Shown: piece by piece, positions 39,069 to 49,463 of the stretch
How positions within the stretch are numbered: position 1 is the first letter of the stretch
Layout: the number at the start of each line of letters is the position of its first letter
Source: Gordonia liuliyuniae
GTDB lineage: Bacteria > Actinomycetota > Actinomycetes > Mycobacteriales > Mycobacteriaceae
NCBI RefSeq assembly: GCF_021739025.1
Contig: NZ_JAKKOT010000005.1
Coordinates: 1-64,000, forward strand
Direction of reading: 5' to 3'
Length of the DNA: 64,000 nucleotides
Notes under the pieces: model-generated
Databases searched by the model: none
What the model was told of the DNA's origin: nothing
The model's input: only the letters and a program-made list of their open reading frames with translations
Made by a program: the position numbers and the translations under genes

Positions 39069-40097
39069 TCACGATCCGCCGCCCAACAGGCGCGCCAGAG
39101 TCTGCGCCGACTTGCGCGGATCGTGTTCGTGTGTTCCGGGCACCGCGAGATCGGCGACGACGAGTCGCGCCCCGAACGACGCCGCTGCTCGTTCGAGGTG
39201 GTCACGTTCGGATCCGGCGGGCACAGATGCGGCGTCCACGACCACGTCGTCCACGCGCATCGAGTCGGCGTGCGCGTGCAGGACGTGCAGGTGACGTTCG
39301 ACGGAGAACCCGGTGGTCTCCCCCGGTTCGTTCGCGAGGTTGACGAACAGCACCTTGCGCGCGGTCGTCGCGCGAAGCGCTTCGACCTGTCCCGGCACCA
39401 GCACGTGCGGGATCACGCTGGAGAACCACGAGCCGGGGCCGAGGGTCACGACGTCGGCGGCCATGATCGCGTCAACGGCCTCGCCGCACGGGGCGGGTTC
39501 GGTGGGGATCACCCGGACCCGCCGCACCTTGCCGGGGGTGGTCGCGACGGCGACCTGCCCGCGGATGACGCGGCTCATCCGCGGATCCGATTCGAGCCCG
39601 GACACGTCGGCTTCGATCACCAGCGGCACCGTCGCCATCGGCAGGACACGTCCGTCGATCCCGAACAGGTCGACCATCGCGTCGAGCGCTTGGACGACGT
39701 CGCCGGTCAACTCTTCGACGCCCGCCAGCATGAGGTTCCCGACGGGGTGGCCTGCGAGCGCACCGTAGCCACCGAGTCGGTGCTGCAGGATCCGCGACCA
39801 CCGCTTGTGACGGGCCGCGGCCGCCGGATCACGAGCGAGCTGATCGTCGATCGCGGCGGGCGCTCCCATGAGGGCCGCGAGCGCCATTCGCAGGTCGCCG
39901 GGCGGGATGCCGCCGAGCTCGTTGCGGAGCCGACCCGACGATCCGCCGTCGTCGCCGACCGTCACGACGGCGGTGACGTGCGGTGTCAGATACCGCACGG
40001 CGGTCAGTGTGTTGAACAGACCGTGCCCGCCGCCGAGTGCGACGGCCTTCAGCCCGGCCTGCTGTCCGGCCGAGGCCACCGGCCCGCCCGACGTCAT
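39069..40097 (-). CDS. YvcK/CofD-like protein (gluconeogenesis factor family)
   Basis: 342-aa Rossmann-like protein of the YvcK family (Rv1422 type). Conserved GGGHGLFNTL near residue 22, VGDDGGSSGRLR near residue 47, PVGNLMLAG, and VTLGPGSWFSSVIPH. Family members bind UDP-sugars and influence cell-wall synthesis and carbon use. ATG 40097 overlaps rapZ by 4 nt, so the two are co-translated. Confidence 0.93.
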   Translation of the reverse strand: MTSGGPVASAGQQAGLKAVALGGGHGLFNTLTAVRYLTPHVTAVVTVGDDGGSSGRLRNELGGIPPGDLRMALAALMGAPAAIDDQLARDPAAAARHKRWSRILQHRLGGYGALAGHPVGNLMLAGVEELTGDVVQALDAMVDLFGIDGRVLPMATVPLVIEADVSGLESDPRMSRVIRGQVAVATTPGKVRRVRVIPTEPAPCGEAVDAIMAADVVTLGPGSWFSSVIPHVLVPGQVEALRATTARKVLFVNLANEPGETTGFSVERHLHVLHAHADSMRVDDVVVDAASVPAGSERDHLERAAASFGARLVVADLAVPGTHEHDPRKSAQTLARLLGGGS

Positions 40098-40990
40098 TCG
40101 CGCCCCAGATCCCGGTGTGTCACCTGGACCTTGTATGCGGGTTCTCCGTCCTCGCCGACGGTGGCGGCCAGACGCCGTGCGAGTTCGGTCGACATCGCGA
40201 CGCTGCGGTGCTTGCCGCCCGTGCAGCCGACCCCGATCGTCATGTATCCCTTGCCTTCTCGACGGTAGCCGCGCGCCACGATGCCGACGAGCTCGGTATA
40301 GCGCTCGATGAAGTCGAGAGCATCGTCCTGCCCGAGCACGTAGTCGCGGACCGCGGCGTCGCGCCCGTTGTGGTCACGGAGTTCCGGAATCCAATAAGGA
40401 TTGGGGAGGAACCGGACGTCGATGACGAGGTCGCAGTCGATCGGCAGACCGTATTTGAATCCGAACGACTGCACGGCGACCGACAGGGCGCTGCCGCCGA
40501 CGTTCGGGAATGTGCTCTCGACGATCGCGCGCAAGCGGGTCGAGCTGAGGTTCGAGGTGTCGATGACGGTGCCTGCCGCCGCCTGGACGTCGGCGAGCAG
40601 CAGCCGTTCGGCCGCGATCCCCTCACCGAGCGTTCCATCGCCCTGCAGCGGATGTCGGCGGCGGACCTGCTCGAACCGTCGGACGAGTACCTCGTCGGAC
40701 GCGTCGACGAAGATGACGCCAGTGCGGGTGCCGTCTGCTTCGAGTTCGTCGCGCAGTGCGGCGACCGACTCGCCGAACGACGAGTGTCCGGCGCGCACGA
40801 CCATCGCGATCTTCTGTCCCTGCACACCTTCGGCGCGAACCTGTTCGATGACCTGCGCGATCACGGACACCGGCACGTTGTCCGTCACGTACCAGCCGTC
40901 GTCTTCGAGCACATTCGCGACCGATGTCCGTCCGGCACCGGACATGCCGGTCACGAAGAGCACCGTCGTCAAACCGTCGCTGTCAACCAT
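40094..40990 (-). CDS. rapZ: RapZ-like nucleotide-binding protein
   Basis: 298-aa P-loop protein of the RapZ/YvcJ family (Rv1421 type). Walker A is [11 protein letters not shown] near residue 14; the C-terminal domain shows RFLPNPYW and GCTGGKHRS. In E. coli RapZ tunes amino-sugar synthesis through small RNAs; the actinobacterial role is unknown. ATG 40990 overlaps the uvrC stop by 8 nt. In-frame ATG-less sequence upstream would read the uvrC tandem repeats as RASRK units and is not counted as coding. Confidence 0.93.
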   Translation of the reverse strand: MVDSDGLTTVLFVTGMSGAGRTSVANVLEDDGWYVTDNVPVSVIAQVIEQVRAEGVQGQKIAMVVRAGHSSFGESVAALRDELEADGTRTGVIFVDASDEVLVRRFEQVRRRHPLQGDGTLGEGIAAERLLLADVQAAAGTVIDTSNLSSTRLRAIVESTFPNVGGSALSVAVQSFGFKYGLPIDCDLVIDVRFLPNPYWIPELRDHNGRDAAVRDYVLGQDDALDFIERYTELVGIVARGYRREGKGYMTIGVGCTGGKHRSVAMSTELARRLAATVGEDGEPAYKVQVTHRDLGRE

Positions 40991-43085
40991 GGACTGGTTC
41001 CTCCTGTGTCGACGGGTCTGCCGCCGCGTCGGCATCCCCCGTTTTCGACTCGCCCGTTTTCGACTCGCCCGTTTTCGACTCGCCCGTTTTCGACTCGCCC
41101 GTCTTCGGCTCACCGGTACTCGCCTCGCCCCGCAACGCCTCGTGCACGGCCTGCGCGGTCGCCGCCCCGACGCCGCGCACCTGCGCTATTTCATCGACCG
41201 TCGCCTTCGTCAGGTTGGCGACGGAGCCGAAGTGCGTCACGAGCGCGGTGCGACGGGTCGCGCCGAGGCCCGGGATGCCGTCGAGCGCCGACGCCGTCAT
41301 GCGTTTGCTGCGTTTGCTGCGGTGGAACGTGATCGCGAAGCGGTGGGCTTCGTCGCGCACGCGCTGCAAGAGGAAGAGGGCTTCACTGTTGCGCGGCAGG
41401 ATCACCGGTTCATCATCTCCCGGGACCCACACTTCTTCGAGCCGTTTCGCCAGTCCGATGATCGCGACGTCGGTGACGCCGAGTTCGTCCAGCACGGTTG
41501 CCGCCGCGTGCACCTGCGGCGCGCCGCCGTCGACGACGAAGAGGTTCGGCGGGTACGCGAACTTGCGTGCCTTCTTCTCCCCTCCGGCGTCCGGAGCGGG
41601 GTCTGTCACGTCGGCCCCCGCCTCGGCGACCACGGCCGCGGGCTTGTCGCCGTCGACCGGGGGCGGTGTCGCGTCGCCGCCTCGGTGCCGTAGAAAACGT
41701 CGGCGCGTGACTTCGGCGATCGATGCGACGTCGTCGGAGTGTCCTTCGCCCGCAGCCTCTTTGATCCCGTAGTGCCGATAATCGGATTTGCGGGACAGCC
41801 CGTCCTCGAACACGACGAGCGACGCGACGACGTCGGTGCCCTGCACGTGCGAGATATCGATGCATTCGATACGCAGCGGCGCGACGTCGAGGCCTAGGTA
41901 CTCCTGCAGTTCGGTGAGGGCCGCCGACCGCGTGGTGAGATCGCCGGCGCGTTGCAGCTTGTGGCGGGTCAGCGCGTCCGAGGCGTTGCGTTCGACGGTC
42001 GTCATCAGGTTCCGTTTGTCGCCGCGTTGCGGGATGCGGACGTCGACACGCGCGCCGCGGCGGTCGGACAGCCATGCCTGCATCTGGGTCGGGTCGTCGG
42101 GCAGGAATGGGACGAGGACTTCGCGGGGGATGCCCGAACTCATCTCCGATTCGGCGCCGTAGAACTGGGTGAGGAACGCTTCGATCTGTTCGGCGGGCGT
42201 CGCGTTCTCCTGGACTTCGACGACCCAGCCGCGTTCGCCGCGGACCCGGCCGTCCCGGACGTGAAAGATCTGGACCGACGATTCGAGCTCGTCGCCGACC
42301 ATCGCTATCACGTCCGCATCGGTGCCGGTGCCGAGCACGACCGCCTGCTTCTCCATGGCTCGTTTGAGCGCGGACACGTCGTCGCGCAGGCGGGCCGCCC
42401 GTTCGAAGTCGAGGTCGTCCGCGGCGGCGGTCATGTCCCGTTCCATCCGCCGGATCAGAGTGTCGGTGCGTCCGGCGAGGAAGTCGCAGAAGTCGTCCGC
42501 GATCTGGCGGTGCTCGTCGGCGTCGACCCGCCCCACGCATGGCGCGGCACACTTGTCGATGTATCCGAGCAGACACGGTCGCCCCATCTGCTCGCTGCGG
42601 CGGAACACGCCGGTCGAGCACGTCCGGACGGGGAAGACTCGGGTCAGCAGGTCGACCGTCTCGCGAATCGCCCACGCATGCGAGTACGGGCCGAAGTATC
42701 GGACGCCCGGTTTGCGGGCGCCGCGGTACACGAACACTCTCGGATACTTCTCGTTGAGCGTCACCGCGAGCATCGGGTACGTCTTGTCGTCGCGGTAGCG
42801 GACGTTGAACCGCGGATCGAACTCCTTGATCCAGTTGTATTCGAGTTGAAGCGCTTCCACTTCGGTGCCGACGACCGTCCATTCAACGGACGCCGCCGTC
42901 GTCACCATCTGCCGCGTCCGCGGATGCAGTCCGGTGAGATCGGCGAAGTAGGACGTGAGTCGCGAGCGTAGGTTCTTGGCCTTGCCGACGTAGATCACGC
43001 GCCGGTGCGCGTCGCGGAACTTGTAGACGCCCGGGTCGGTCGGGATCGCCCCCGGGGCCGGGCGGTAGGTCGACGGGTCTGCCAC
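40983..43085 (-). CDS. uvrC: UvrC excinuclease subunit
   Basis: 700-aa nucleotide-excision repair nuclease. GIY-YIG nuclease PTDPGVYKF...[14 protein letters not shown] at residues about 15-42, UVR motif near residues 213-247, RNase H-like second nuclease ([27 protein letters not shown]) and a C-terminal helix-hairpin-helix ([18 protein letters not shown]). Beyond the normal end it carries an odd tail of repeated TGESK units from a 15-bp tandem repeat. Starts the uvrC-rapZ-yvcK-whiA unit. Confidence 0.97.
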   Translation of the reverse strand: MADPSTYRPAPGAIPTDPGVYKFRDAHRRVIYVGKAKNLRSRLTSYFADLTGLHPRTRQMVTTAASVEWTVVGTEVEALQLEYNWIKEFDPRFNVRYRDDKTYPMLAVTLNEKYPRVFVYRGARKPGVRYFGPYSHAWAIRETVDLLTRVFPVRTCSTGVFRRSEQMGRPCLLGYIDKCAAPCVGRVDADEHRQIADDFCDFLAGRTDTLIRRMERDMTAAADDLDFERAARLRDDVSALKRAMEKQAVVLGTGTDADVIAMVGDELESSVQIFHVRDGRVRGERGWVVEVQENATPAEQIEAFLTQFYGAESEMSSGIPREVLVPFLPDDPTQMQAWLSDRRGARVDVRIPQRGDKRNLMTTVERNASDALTRHKLQRAGDLTTRSAALTELQEYLGLDVAPLRIECIDISHVQGTDVVASLVVFEDGLSRKSDYRHYGIKEAAGEGHSDDVASIAEVTRRRFLRHRGGDATPPPVDGDKPAAVVAEAGADVTDPAPDAGGEKKARKFAYPPNLFVVDGGAPQVHAAATVLDELGVTDVAIIGLAKRLEEVWVPGDDEPVILPRNSEALFLLQRVRDEAHRFAITFHRSKRSKRMTASALDGIPGLGATRRTALVTHFGSVANLTKATVDEIAQVRGVGAATAQAVHEALRGEASTGEPKTGESKTGESKTGESKTGESKTGDADAAADPSTQEEPVHG
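41038..41112. repeat. 5 x 15-bp tandem repeat in the uvrC 3' end
   Basis: CCCGTTTTCGACTCG is repeated four times exactly (41038-41097), with a fifth diverged copy to 41112. It keeps the uvrC frame and encodes TGESK repeats in a hydrophilic C-terminal tail, about 50 bp upstream of the rapZ start. Confidence 0.97.
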
Positions 43086-43107
43086 GGGCTCCAGGGTAGT
43101 CGTCGTG

Positions 43108-43198
43108 TCAGACAGTTCGGGACGCCCGCGTCGCCGCCGTCGTCCCGCCCCTCGTCAGGCGGCTGTCGGGTGGATGGTCAGCGCGACCGACTGTCTGA
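43108..43198. repeat. 9-bp inverted repeat pair in the uvrC / lipoprotein gap
   Basis: TCAGACAGT (43108-43116) and its exact complement ACTGTCTGA (43190-43198) flank 73 bp inside the 140-bp divergent gap. They may be operator half-sites or the base of a long stem. No gene is seen in the gap. Confidence 0.4.
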
Positions 43199-43213
43199 AC
43201 CGGCGGCGAGCCG

Positions 43214-43219
43214 TACAGT
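43214..43219 (+). promoter_or_regulatory. -10 hexamer for leaderless lipoprotein mRNA
   Basis: TACAGT ends 6 nt before ATG 43226, the same arrangement as at mptB. Confidence 0.45.
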
Positions 43220-43225
43220 CGATCC

Positions 43226-44053
43226 ATGAGGCCATGCACTCGTCTGCTGCCGACATGTGTGGTGGCGCTGACCGTGCTGCTCGGCGGACTGTTAACGGGG
43301 TGTTCGTTCGACAACGCCGATCGGTACGCCGACGAGTACGCCGCGTTCGCACGATCCCTGCCCGACGTCGAGGGCGCCACAGTCTCCGGGCATAACGCGG
43401 TCCTGTCGGATGGCACGGTGAGTTCGCTGGTCACTCTGCGCGGCGGACTGTCGGACGCTCAGGTCGCGGCCGTCGCCGAACAGTTGGTCTCGCACCCGCC
43501 CGAGCGCAGCGTCGAACGGCACGATGTCGTGCTGCGGTTCTCGGCGACGAACGGTTCCGGCGGCGAGGCGTCGGTCTCCCTACATGTGGAACCGGTCTCC
43601 GGGACGAGCCAGAGCGAGCCGGAACTCGTCGAACGGGTCGCCGCGGTTCGGGCGTTCGCCGCCGACTCCTCCGGCCTGACCGATCTCACCGACTTCGGGA
43701 CCTCGATCCACGTCGACACGACTGGAGACGTGTTCGCGACCGCGTCCCTGCTGGACAGGTACGCCCGCACTGTCCCGACTCGGCCGCGTCAGCTCGTCTC
43801 CGCGCAGAAGAACGGGAACGTGTCGTGGGATCGAGGCGACGATCTCGCCGCTCTCCAGGGAATGTCCGACGTGCTGGCGGCGATACCGGCGGCCTGGGCT
43901 CCGGTGTTCTGGCGGGCCGATGCACAGCGGCCGGTCGACGAACCGCGATTCACGATCGTCCTGCCGAAGCAGACCCCCGACAACGTGTTCCGTCGGGTGC
44001 GCAACCGCGCGCTGGAGGTCGTCGTCCCGGTCGATCTGAGTCGCGCGGCGTGA
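43226..44053 (+). CDS. Predicted lipoprotein, function unknown
   Basis: 275-aa exported lipoprotein: charged start, hydrophobic core and lipobox LLTGC with the cysteine at residue 26. The mature part is soluble and acidic, with no enzymatic motif recognised. It occupies the place of LprH (Rv1418) between uvrC and the PH-domain gene, but the sequence does not allow me to confirm homology, and it is transcribed opposite to its neighbours. It ends directly against the stop of the PH-domain gene with no spacer. Confidence 0.75.
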   Translation: MRPCTRLLPTCVVALTVLLGGLLTGCSFDNADRYADEYAAFARSLPDVEGATVSGHNAVLSDGTVSSLVTLRGGLSDAQVAAVAEQLVSHPPERSVERHDVVLRFSATNGSGGEASVSLHVEPVSGTSQSEPELVERVAAVRAFAADSSGLTDLTDFGTSIHVDTTGDVFATASLLDRYARTVPTRPRQLVSAQKNGNVSWDRGDDLAALQGMSDVLAAIPAAWAPVFWRADAQRPVDEPRFTIVLPKQTPDNVFRRVRNRALEVVVPVDLSRAA

Positions 44054-46288
<2,235 letters not shown>

Positions 46289-46289
<1 letters not shown>

Positions 46290-46912
46290 CAGCGCTGTCC
46301 TCCGTCCGTGCCGGCGCTCTGCAGGCGCTCGACGTACTTCGCGATCACATCGACTTCCAAGTTCACGTGGACGCCGGTCGTCACAGTCCCGAGCGTGGTC
46401 TCGGCGAGTGTCGTCGGTATCAACGACACTTCGAGCCAGTCGCCGTATTCCGCGTCGGCGCCGATGCTCGAGACCGTCAACGAGATACCGTCGACGGTGA
46501 TCGATCCCTTCTCGACCACGTATCTGGCGAGATCGGCGGGCACCGCGACACGCACCACGGTCCAGTTCTCGCTCGGCGACACCGAGGCCACCGAGCCGAC
46601 TCCGTCGACGTGGCCTTGCACGATGTGTCCGCCGAATCGGCCGTCTGCGGCCATCGCTCGTTCCAGATTGACCGGCGCTCCTGCGGACAGGGCGTCCAAC
46701 GAGCTGCGTTTCAAGGTCTCGCCCATCACATCGACGACGAAGTCCGCGTCGCCGAGTTCGACGACGGTCAGACACACGCCGTTCACCGCGATCGAGTCGC
46801 CGAAGGACGCGTCGCTGGTGACGAGGGGTCCGCGAATGCGGAAACGTGCGGCTTCTTCAAGGTCTTCGCGGCCGACGATCTCGCCGCGTTCCTCAACGAT
46901 TCCGGTGAACAC
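46289..46912 (-). CDS. ribE: Riboflavin synthase alpha subunit
   Basis: 207-aa enzyme with two homologous lumazine-binding domains ([12 protein letters not shown] at the start; second half beginning around [11 protein letters not shown]). Catalyses dismutation of lumazine to riboflavin. GTG 46912 has AAGGAG 5-6 nt upstream and starts the canonical FTGIVEE. First gene behind the FMN riboswitch; the leader explains the gene-free stretch upstream. Confidence 0.96.
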
Positions 46913-46975
46913 CGTCTCTCCTTTTGCACGCGAGCGCTCGGGACAGACAGGTCGCGGCACCGTGCCGCACTGCCG

Positions 46976-47115
46976 TTCTCTCGTATCCGGACTATGACCG
47001 TCGGCTCCGGAATCACACCGGAATCTGCTGTCCCCGCACACGAGGTGCGAGCGCTCGCGGGCTCGACCCGTTGCCGGGCATCACCGCCGGTGGGGACTTT
47101 CACCCCGCCCCGAGA
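46976..47115 (-). ncRNA. FMN riboswitch (RFN element)
   Basis: Read on the minus strand, the hallmark blocks occur in order: GGGGCGGGGTGAAAGTCCCC, ACCGGCGGTGATG, AGCCCGCGAGCG, GCAGATTCCGGTGTGATTCC, GGAGCCGACGGT and AGTCCGGATACGAGAGA. It precedes ribE by about 60 nt, which contain a GCGGCACCGTGCCGC stem and the ribosome binding site, so control could act on termination or on translation. It accounts for most of the 335-bp gene-free stretch 46913-47247; the rest carries the promoter of the divergent LapA-like gene. Confidence 0.95.
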
Positions 47116-47186
47116 ACTACCTTTCGAAGGTAGCACGCTGGCGGCACGACGTGTCGCGCGCACCAGTTCCGGCCTGCGGTGTTAGA

Positions 47187-47192
47187 TAGATT
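47187..47192 (+). promoter_or_regulatory. -10 hexamer for the LapA-like gene
   Basis: TAGATT in the divergent gap. Transcription from it would begin after the possible GTG at 47179 and so favours ATG 47248 as the start, with a leader of about 50 nt. Confidence 0.35.
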
Positions 47193-47247
47193 CACGCCGG
47201 GCCAAAACACCGAGCCCGCCCGACAAGACTGCGAGGCCACCGCCCCC

Positions 47248-47574
47248 ATGCCTAAAAATGAGTTCGGGCCTAAAAATGAGTTCGGGCCTACTGACGGTCT
47301 CGGGTCGGCCAGCACCGCAGGCCGCGCACCGCGTCGACGCGCCGCCGCGAACGGCCGGAAGCCGAGTCGCGACGTCCTGGCGTTCGTCAAGCGGTACTGG
47401 ATCGCGATCATTCTCGTCATTCTCGTGATCGTTTTCATCCTCACGAACACGAACAGCGCCGATCTGACACTCGGCTGGGTGACCGTCAGTTCGCCGTTGT
47501 GGCTGACGTTGACGGTCACTGTCCTCGTCGGTTTCGTGGTCGGTTGGTTCGTCGGGCGTCGCCAGCAGGACTGA
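47248..47574 (+). CDS. Small LapA-domain membrane protein
   Basis: 108-aa protein with two membrane helices (about residues 47-67 and 80-100) joined by NTNSADLTLGWVTVSS, the pattern of the LapA (DUF1049) family. Its role in actinobacteria is unknown. The N-terminus begins with a duplicated PKNEFG from an 18-bp tandem repeat and continues basic and disordered. ATG 47248 is chosen; GTG 47179 is an in-frame alternative adding 23 residues. Convergent with ribD, 22-nt gap. Confidence 0.78.
   Translation: MPKNEFGPKNEFGPTDGLGSASTAGRAPRRRAAANGRKPSRDVLAFVKRYWIAIILVILVIVFILTNTNSADLTLGWVTVSSPLWLTLTVTVLVGFVVGWFVGRRQQD
47251..47286. repeat. 2 x 18-bp tandem repeat at the LapA-like N-terminus
   Basis: CCTAAAAATGAGTTCGGG occurs at 47251-47268 and 47269-47286, immediately after the start codon, encoding PKNEFG twice. 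Strikingly AT-rich against its surroundings. Confidence 0.95.
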
Positions 47575-47596
47575 CTGGTCCGGTCTGGTCCCGCAC

Positions 47597-48601
47597 TCAG
47601 TTCTGGTCCCGTATGAGGGTCACCAACAGATCGTCCGCGAGTTCGGTCACCGACTCGCGGCGGAAACGATGCGCCTGCGTCAGCGTCGTCACCGACGTGT
47701 CGGTGACCGCTGCCGCACCGTGGCCGAGGATGGTCGGTGCGAGATACGCGTGCACCTCGTCGGCGAGGTCGGCAGCGAGAAATGCTCCGACGATCGCGGG
47801 TCCGCCTTCGACGATAACCGCGAGCGCATCCGGCAGCATGGCGAGGACCTCGTGGGGATCGTGACTGCGAACCTGCACGAACGGCGACGTCCCGTCGCGC
47901 AGCCGTGCCGTCGCGCCGACCGCGCGCCATCCCATCACGACCCGGGTCGGCTGGTGCGGATACATCGATCCGTCGGGGCGTCGCGCGGTCAGCGACGGAT
48001 CGTCGGCGAGCGCGGTCCCGGTCCCGACGATGATCGCGTCGACGGCGGCCCGCTGCGCATGCGCGTGCTCACGCGCGGCGGCCCCGGTGATCCACTGGCT
48101 GGTCCCGTCGGCCGCAGCGATCCGACCGTCGACGGTCGCCGCGATCTTCACCGTGACGTACGGGCGCCCGGACTCCTGGCGGCGCAGCCAGCCCCGCAGC
48201 GGTCCACGACGGACTTCCGTTTCGAGGACGCCACCGGACACCTCGACTCCGGCTGCCCGCAGGGTCTGTGCGCCGCCTGCCGCCGACGGGTTGGGGTCGG
48301 CGACACCGTAGTGGACGGCGGCGACGCCGGCATCGATCAAAGCGTGCGCGCACGGACCGGTGCGACCGGTGTGGTTGCACGGTTCGAGTGTGACGACCGC
48401 GGTGCCGCCGAGCGCGGCGTCTCCCGCCTCCCGCAACGCCATCACCTCCGCGTGCGGCCCGCCCGGCGGCTGGGTGCGCCCGACGCCGACGACCAACCCG
48501 TCGGCGTCGAGGATGACCGCGCCGACCGGAGGGTTGGGCGAACTCGCGCCGCGCGCGTCGGCGGAGACGCCGACGGCTCGCCGCATCGCGGTCTCGATCA
48601 T
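47597..48601 (-). CDS. ribD: RibD bifunctional deaminase/reductase
   Basis: 334-aa riboflavin enzyme. N-terminal zinc deaminase with HAEVMAL near residue 50 and PCNHTGRTGPC near residue 74; C-terminal NADPH reductase with VTVKIAATVDGRIA and VEGGPAIVGAFL. It is 5 nt after rpe, in a different transcription unit from ribE-ribBA-ribH, and no riboswitch precedes it. Confidence 0.95.
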   Translation of the reverse strand: MIETAMRRAVGVSADARGASSPNPPVGAVILDADGLVVGVGRTQPPGGPHAEVMALREAGDAALGGTAVVTLEPCNHTGRTGPCAHALIDAGVAAVHYGVADPNPSAAGGAQTLRAAGVEVSGGVLETEVRRGPLRGWLRRQESGRPYVTVKIAATVDGRIAAADGTSQWITGAAAREHAHAQRAAVDAIIVGTGTALADDPSLTARRPDGSMYPHQPTRVVMGWRAVGATARLRDGTSPFVQVRSHDPHEVLAMLPDALAVIVEGGPAIVGAFLAADLADEVHAYLAPTILGHGAAAVTDTSVTTLTQAHRFRRESVTELADDLLVTLIRDQN

Positions 48602-48606
48602 GCCGG

Positions 48607-49311
48607 TCAGGCGTTCGCGCGGACTGCGGTGGCCTTGCGTCGCAGTTCGGCGACGCGAGCCGCCGGGTCGTCGCCGCCATAAACGGCCGAGCCCGCGACG
48701 AAGCAGTCGACGCCGGCTTCGGCCGCCTGCTCGATGGTCGAGTCGGAGATCCCGCCGTCGATTTCGACGAGCAGTTGCAGGGCGCCGCCGTCGATGATCT
48801 TGCGGATGGTGCGGACCTTGTCGAGTACTTCGGGCATGAACTTCTGTCCGCCGAAGCCCGGCTCGACACTCATCACCAGGAAGGTGTCGAAGTCGCGGAG
48901 GACCTCGAGGTACGGCTCCAGCGCGGTACCCGGCTTGATCGCGAGCCCGGCCTTTCCGCCTGCTGCACGGATGTCTCGCGCGACGCTCGACGGATCGTCG
49001 GTCGCTTCCGCGTGGAACGTCACGTTGTGCGCTCCCGCTTCGGCGTACGGCGGAGCCCAACGACCGGGATCGTCGATCATCAGGTGGCAGTCGAGCGGGA
49101 TGTCTGTCGCTTTGAGCAGGCTTTCGACGACGGGCATGCCGAGGGTCAGGTTCGGGACGAAATGGTTGTCCATCACGTCCACGTGCACCCAGTCGACGCC
49201 GGGGTCGATGTCGGACGGGCCGACCGCGGCGATCTCGGCACCGAGAGCGGCGAAATCGGCGGACAGGATGGACGGGGCGATCATCGGAGCCGGGCGGGCG
49301 GGATTGCACAT
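48607..49311 (-). CDS. rpe: Ribulose-phosphate 3-epimerase
   Basis: 234-aa TIM-barrel enzyme of the pentose phosphate pathway. [10 protein letters not shown] near residue 11, [12 protein letters not shown] with metal ligands, LMIDDPGRW, and [12 protein letters not shown] 49311 is supported by a TAGACT hexamer 7 nt upstream; ATG 49284 would remove nine non-conserved residues. Confidence 0.95.
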   Translation of the reverse strand: MCNPARPAPMIAPSILSADFAALGAEIAAVGPSDIDPGVDWVHVDVMDNHFVPNLTLGMPVVESLLKATDIPLDCHLMIDDPGRWAPPYAEAGAHNVTFHAEATDDPSSVARDIRAAGGKAGLAIKPGTALEPYLEVLRDFDTFLVMSVEPGFGGQKFMPEVLDKVRTIRKIIDGGALQLLVEIDGGISDSTIEQAAEAGVDCFVAGSAVYGGDDPAARVAELRRKATAVRANA

Positions 49312-49318
49312 GCGGAGC

Positions 49319-49324
49319 AGTCTA
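49319..49324 (-). promoter_or_regulatory. -10 hexamer for leaderless rpe-ribD mRNA
   Basis: TAGACT on the minus strand, 7 nt before ATG 49311. It gives the rpe-ribD pair its own promoter downstream of the repeat array. Confidence 0.45.
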
Positions 49325-49356
49325 CGAGAACGCGGGCCGCCGTCGGGAACTGCGCG

Positions 49357-49458
49357 ACATCCCAGCACCGAGTGGCACCCCAGCACCGTGACATCCCAGT
49401 GCCGCGGCATCCCAGTGCCGTGACATCCCAGTCTCGCTACATCCCAGTCTCGCTACAT
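49357..49458. repeat. 6 x 16-17-bp degenerate tandem repeat
   Basis: CCCAG recurs at 49361, 49378, 49395, 49411, 49427 and 49443 within units like ACATCCCAGTCTCGCT, the last two being near exact. It fills the gap between the rsmB stop (49464) and the rpe promoter. Confidence 0.92.
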
Positions 49459-49463
49459 CACTG

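Noticed and set aside
40991..41113. Arg/Ser/Lys repeat (RASRK) extension of RapZ
   Set aside because: This is the uvrC repeat read in another frame; RapZ homology begins at ATG 40990.
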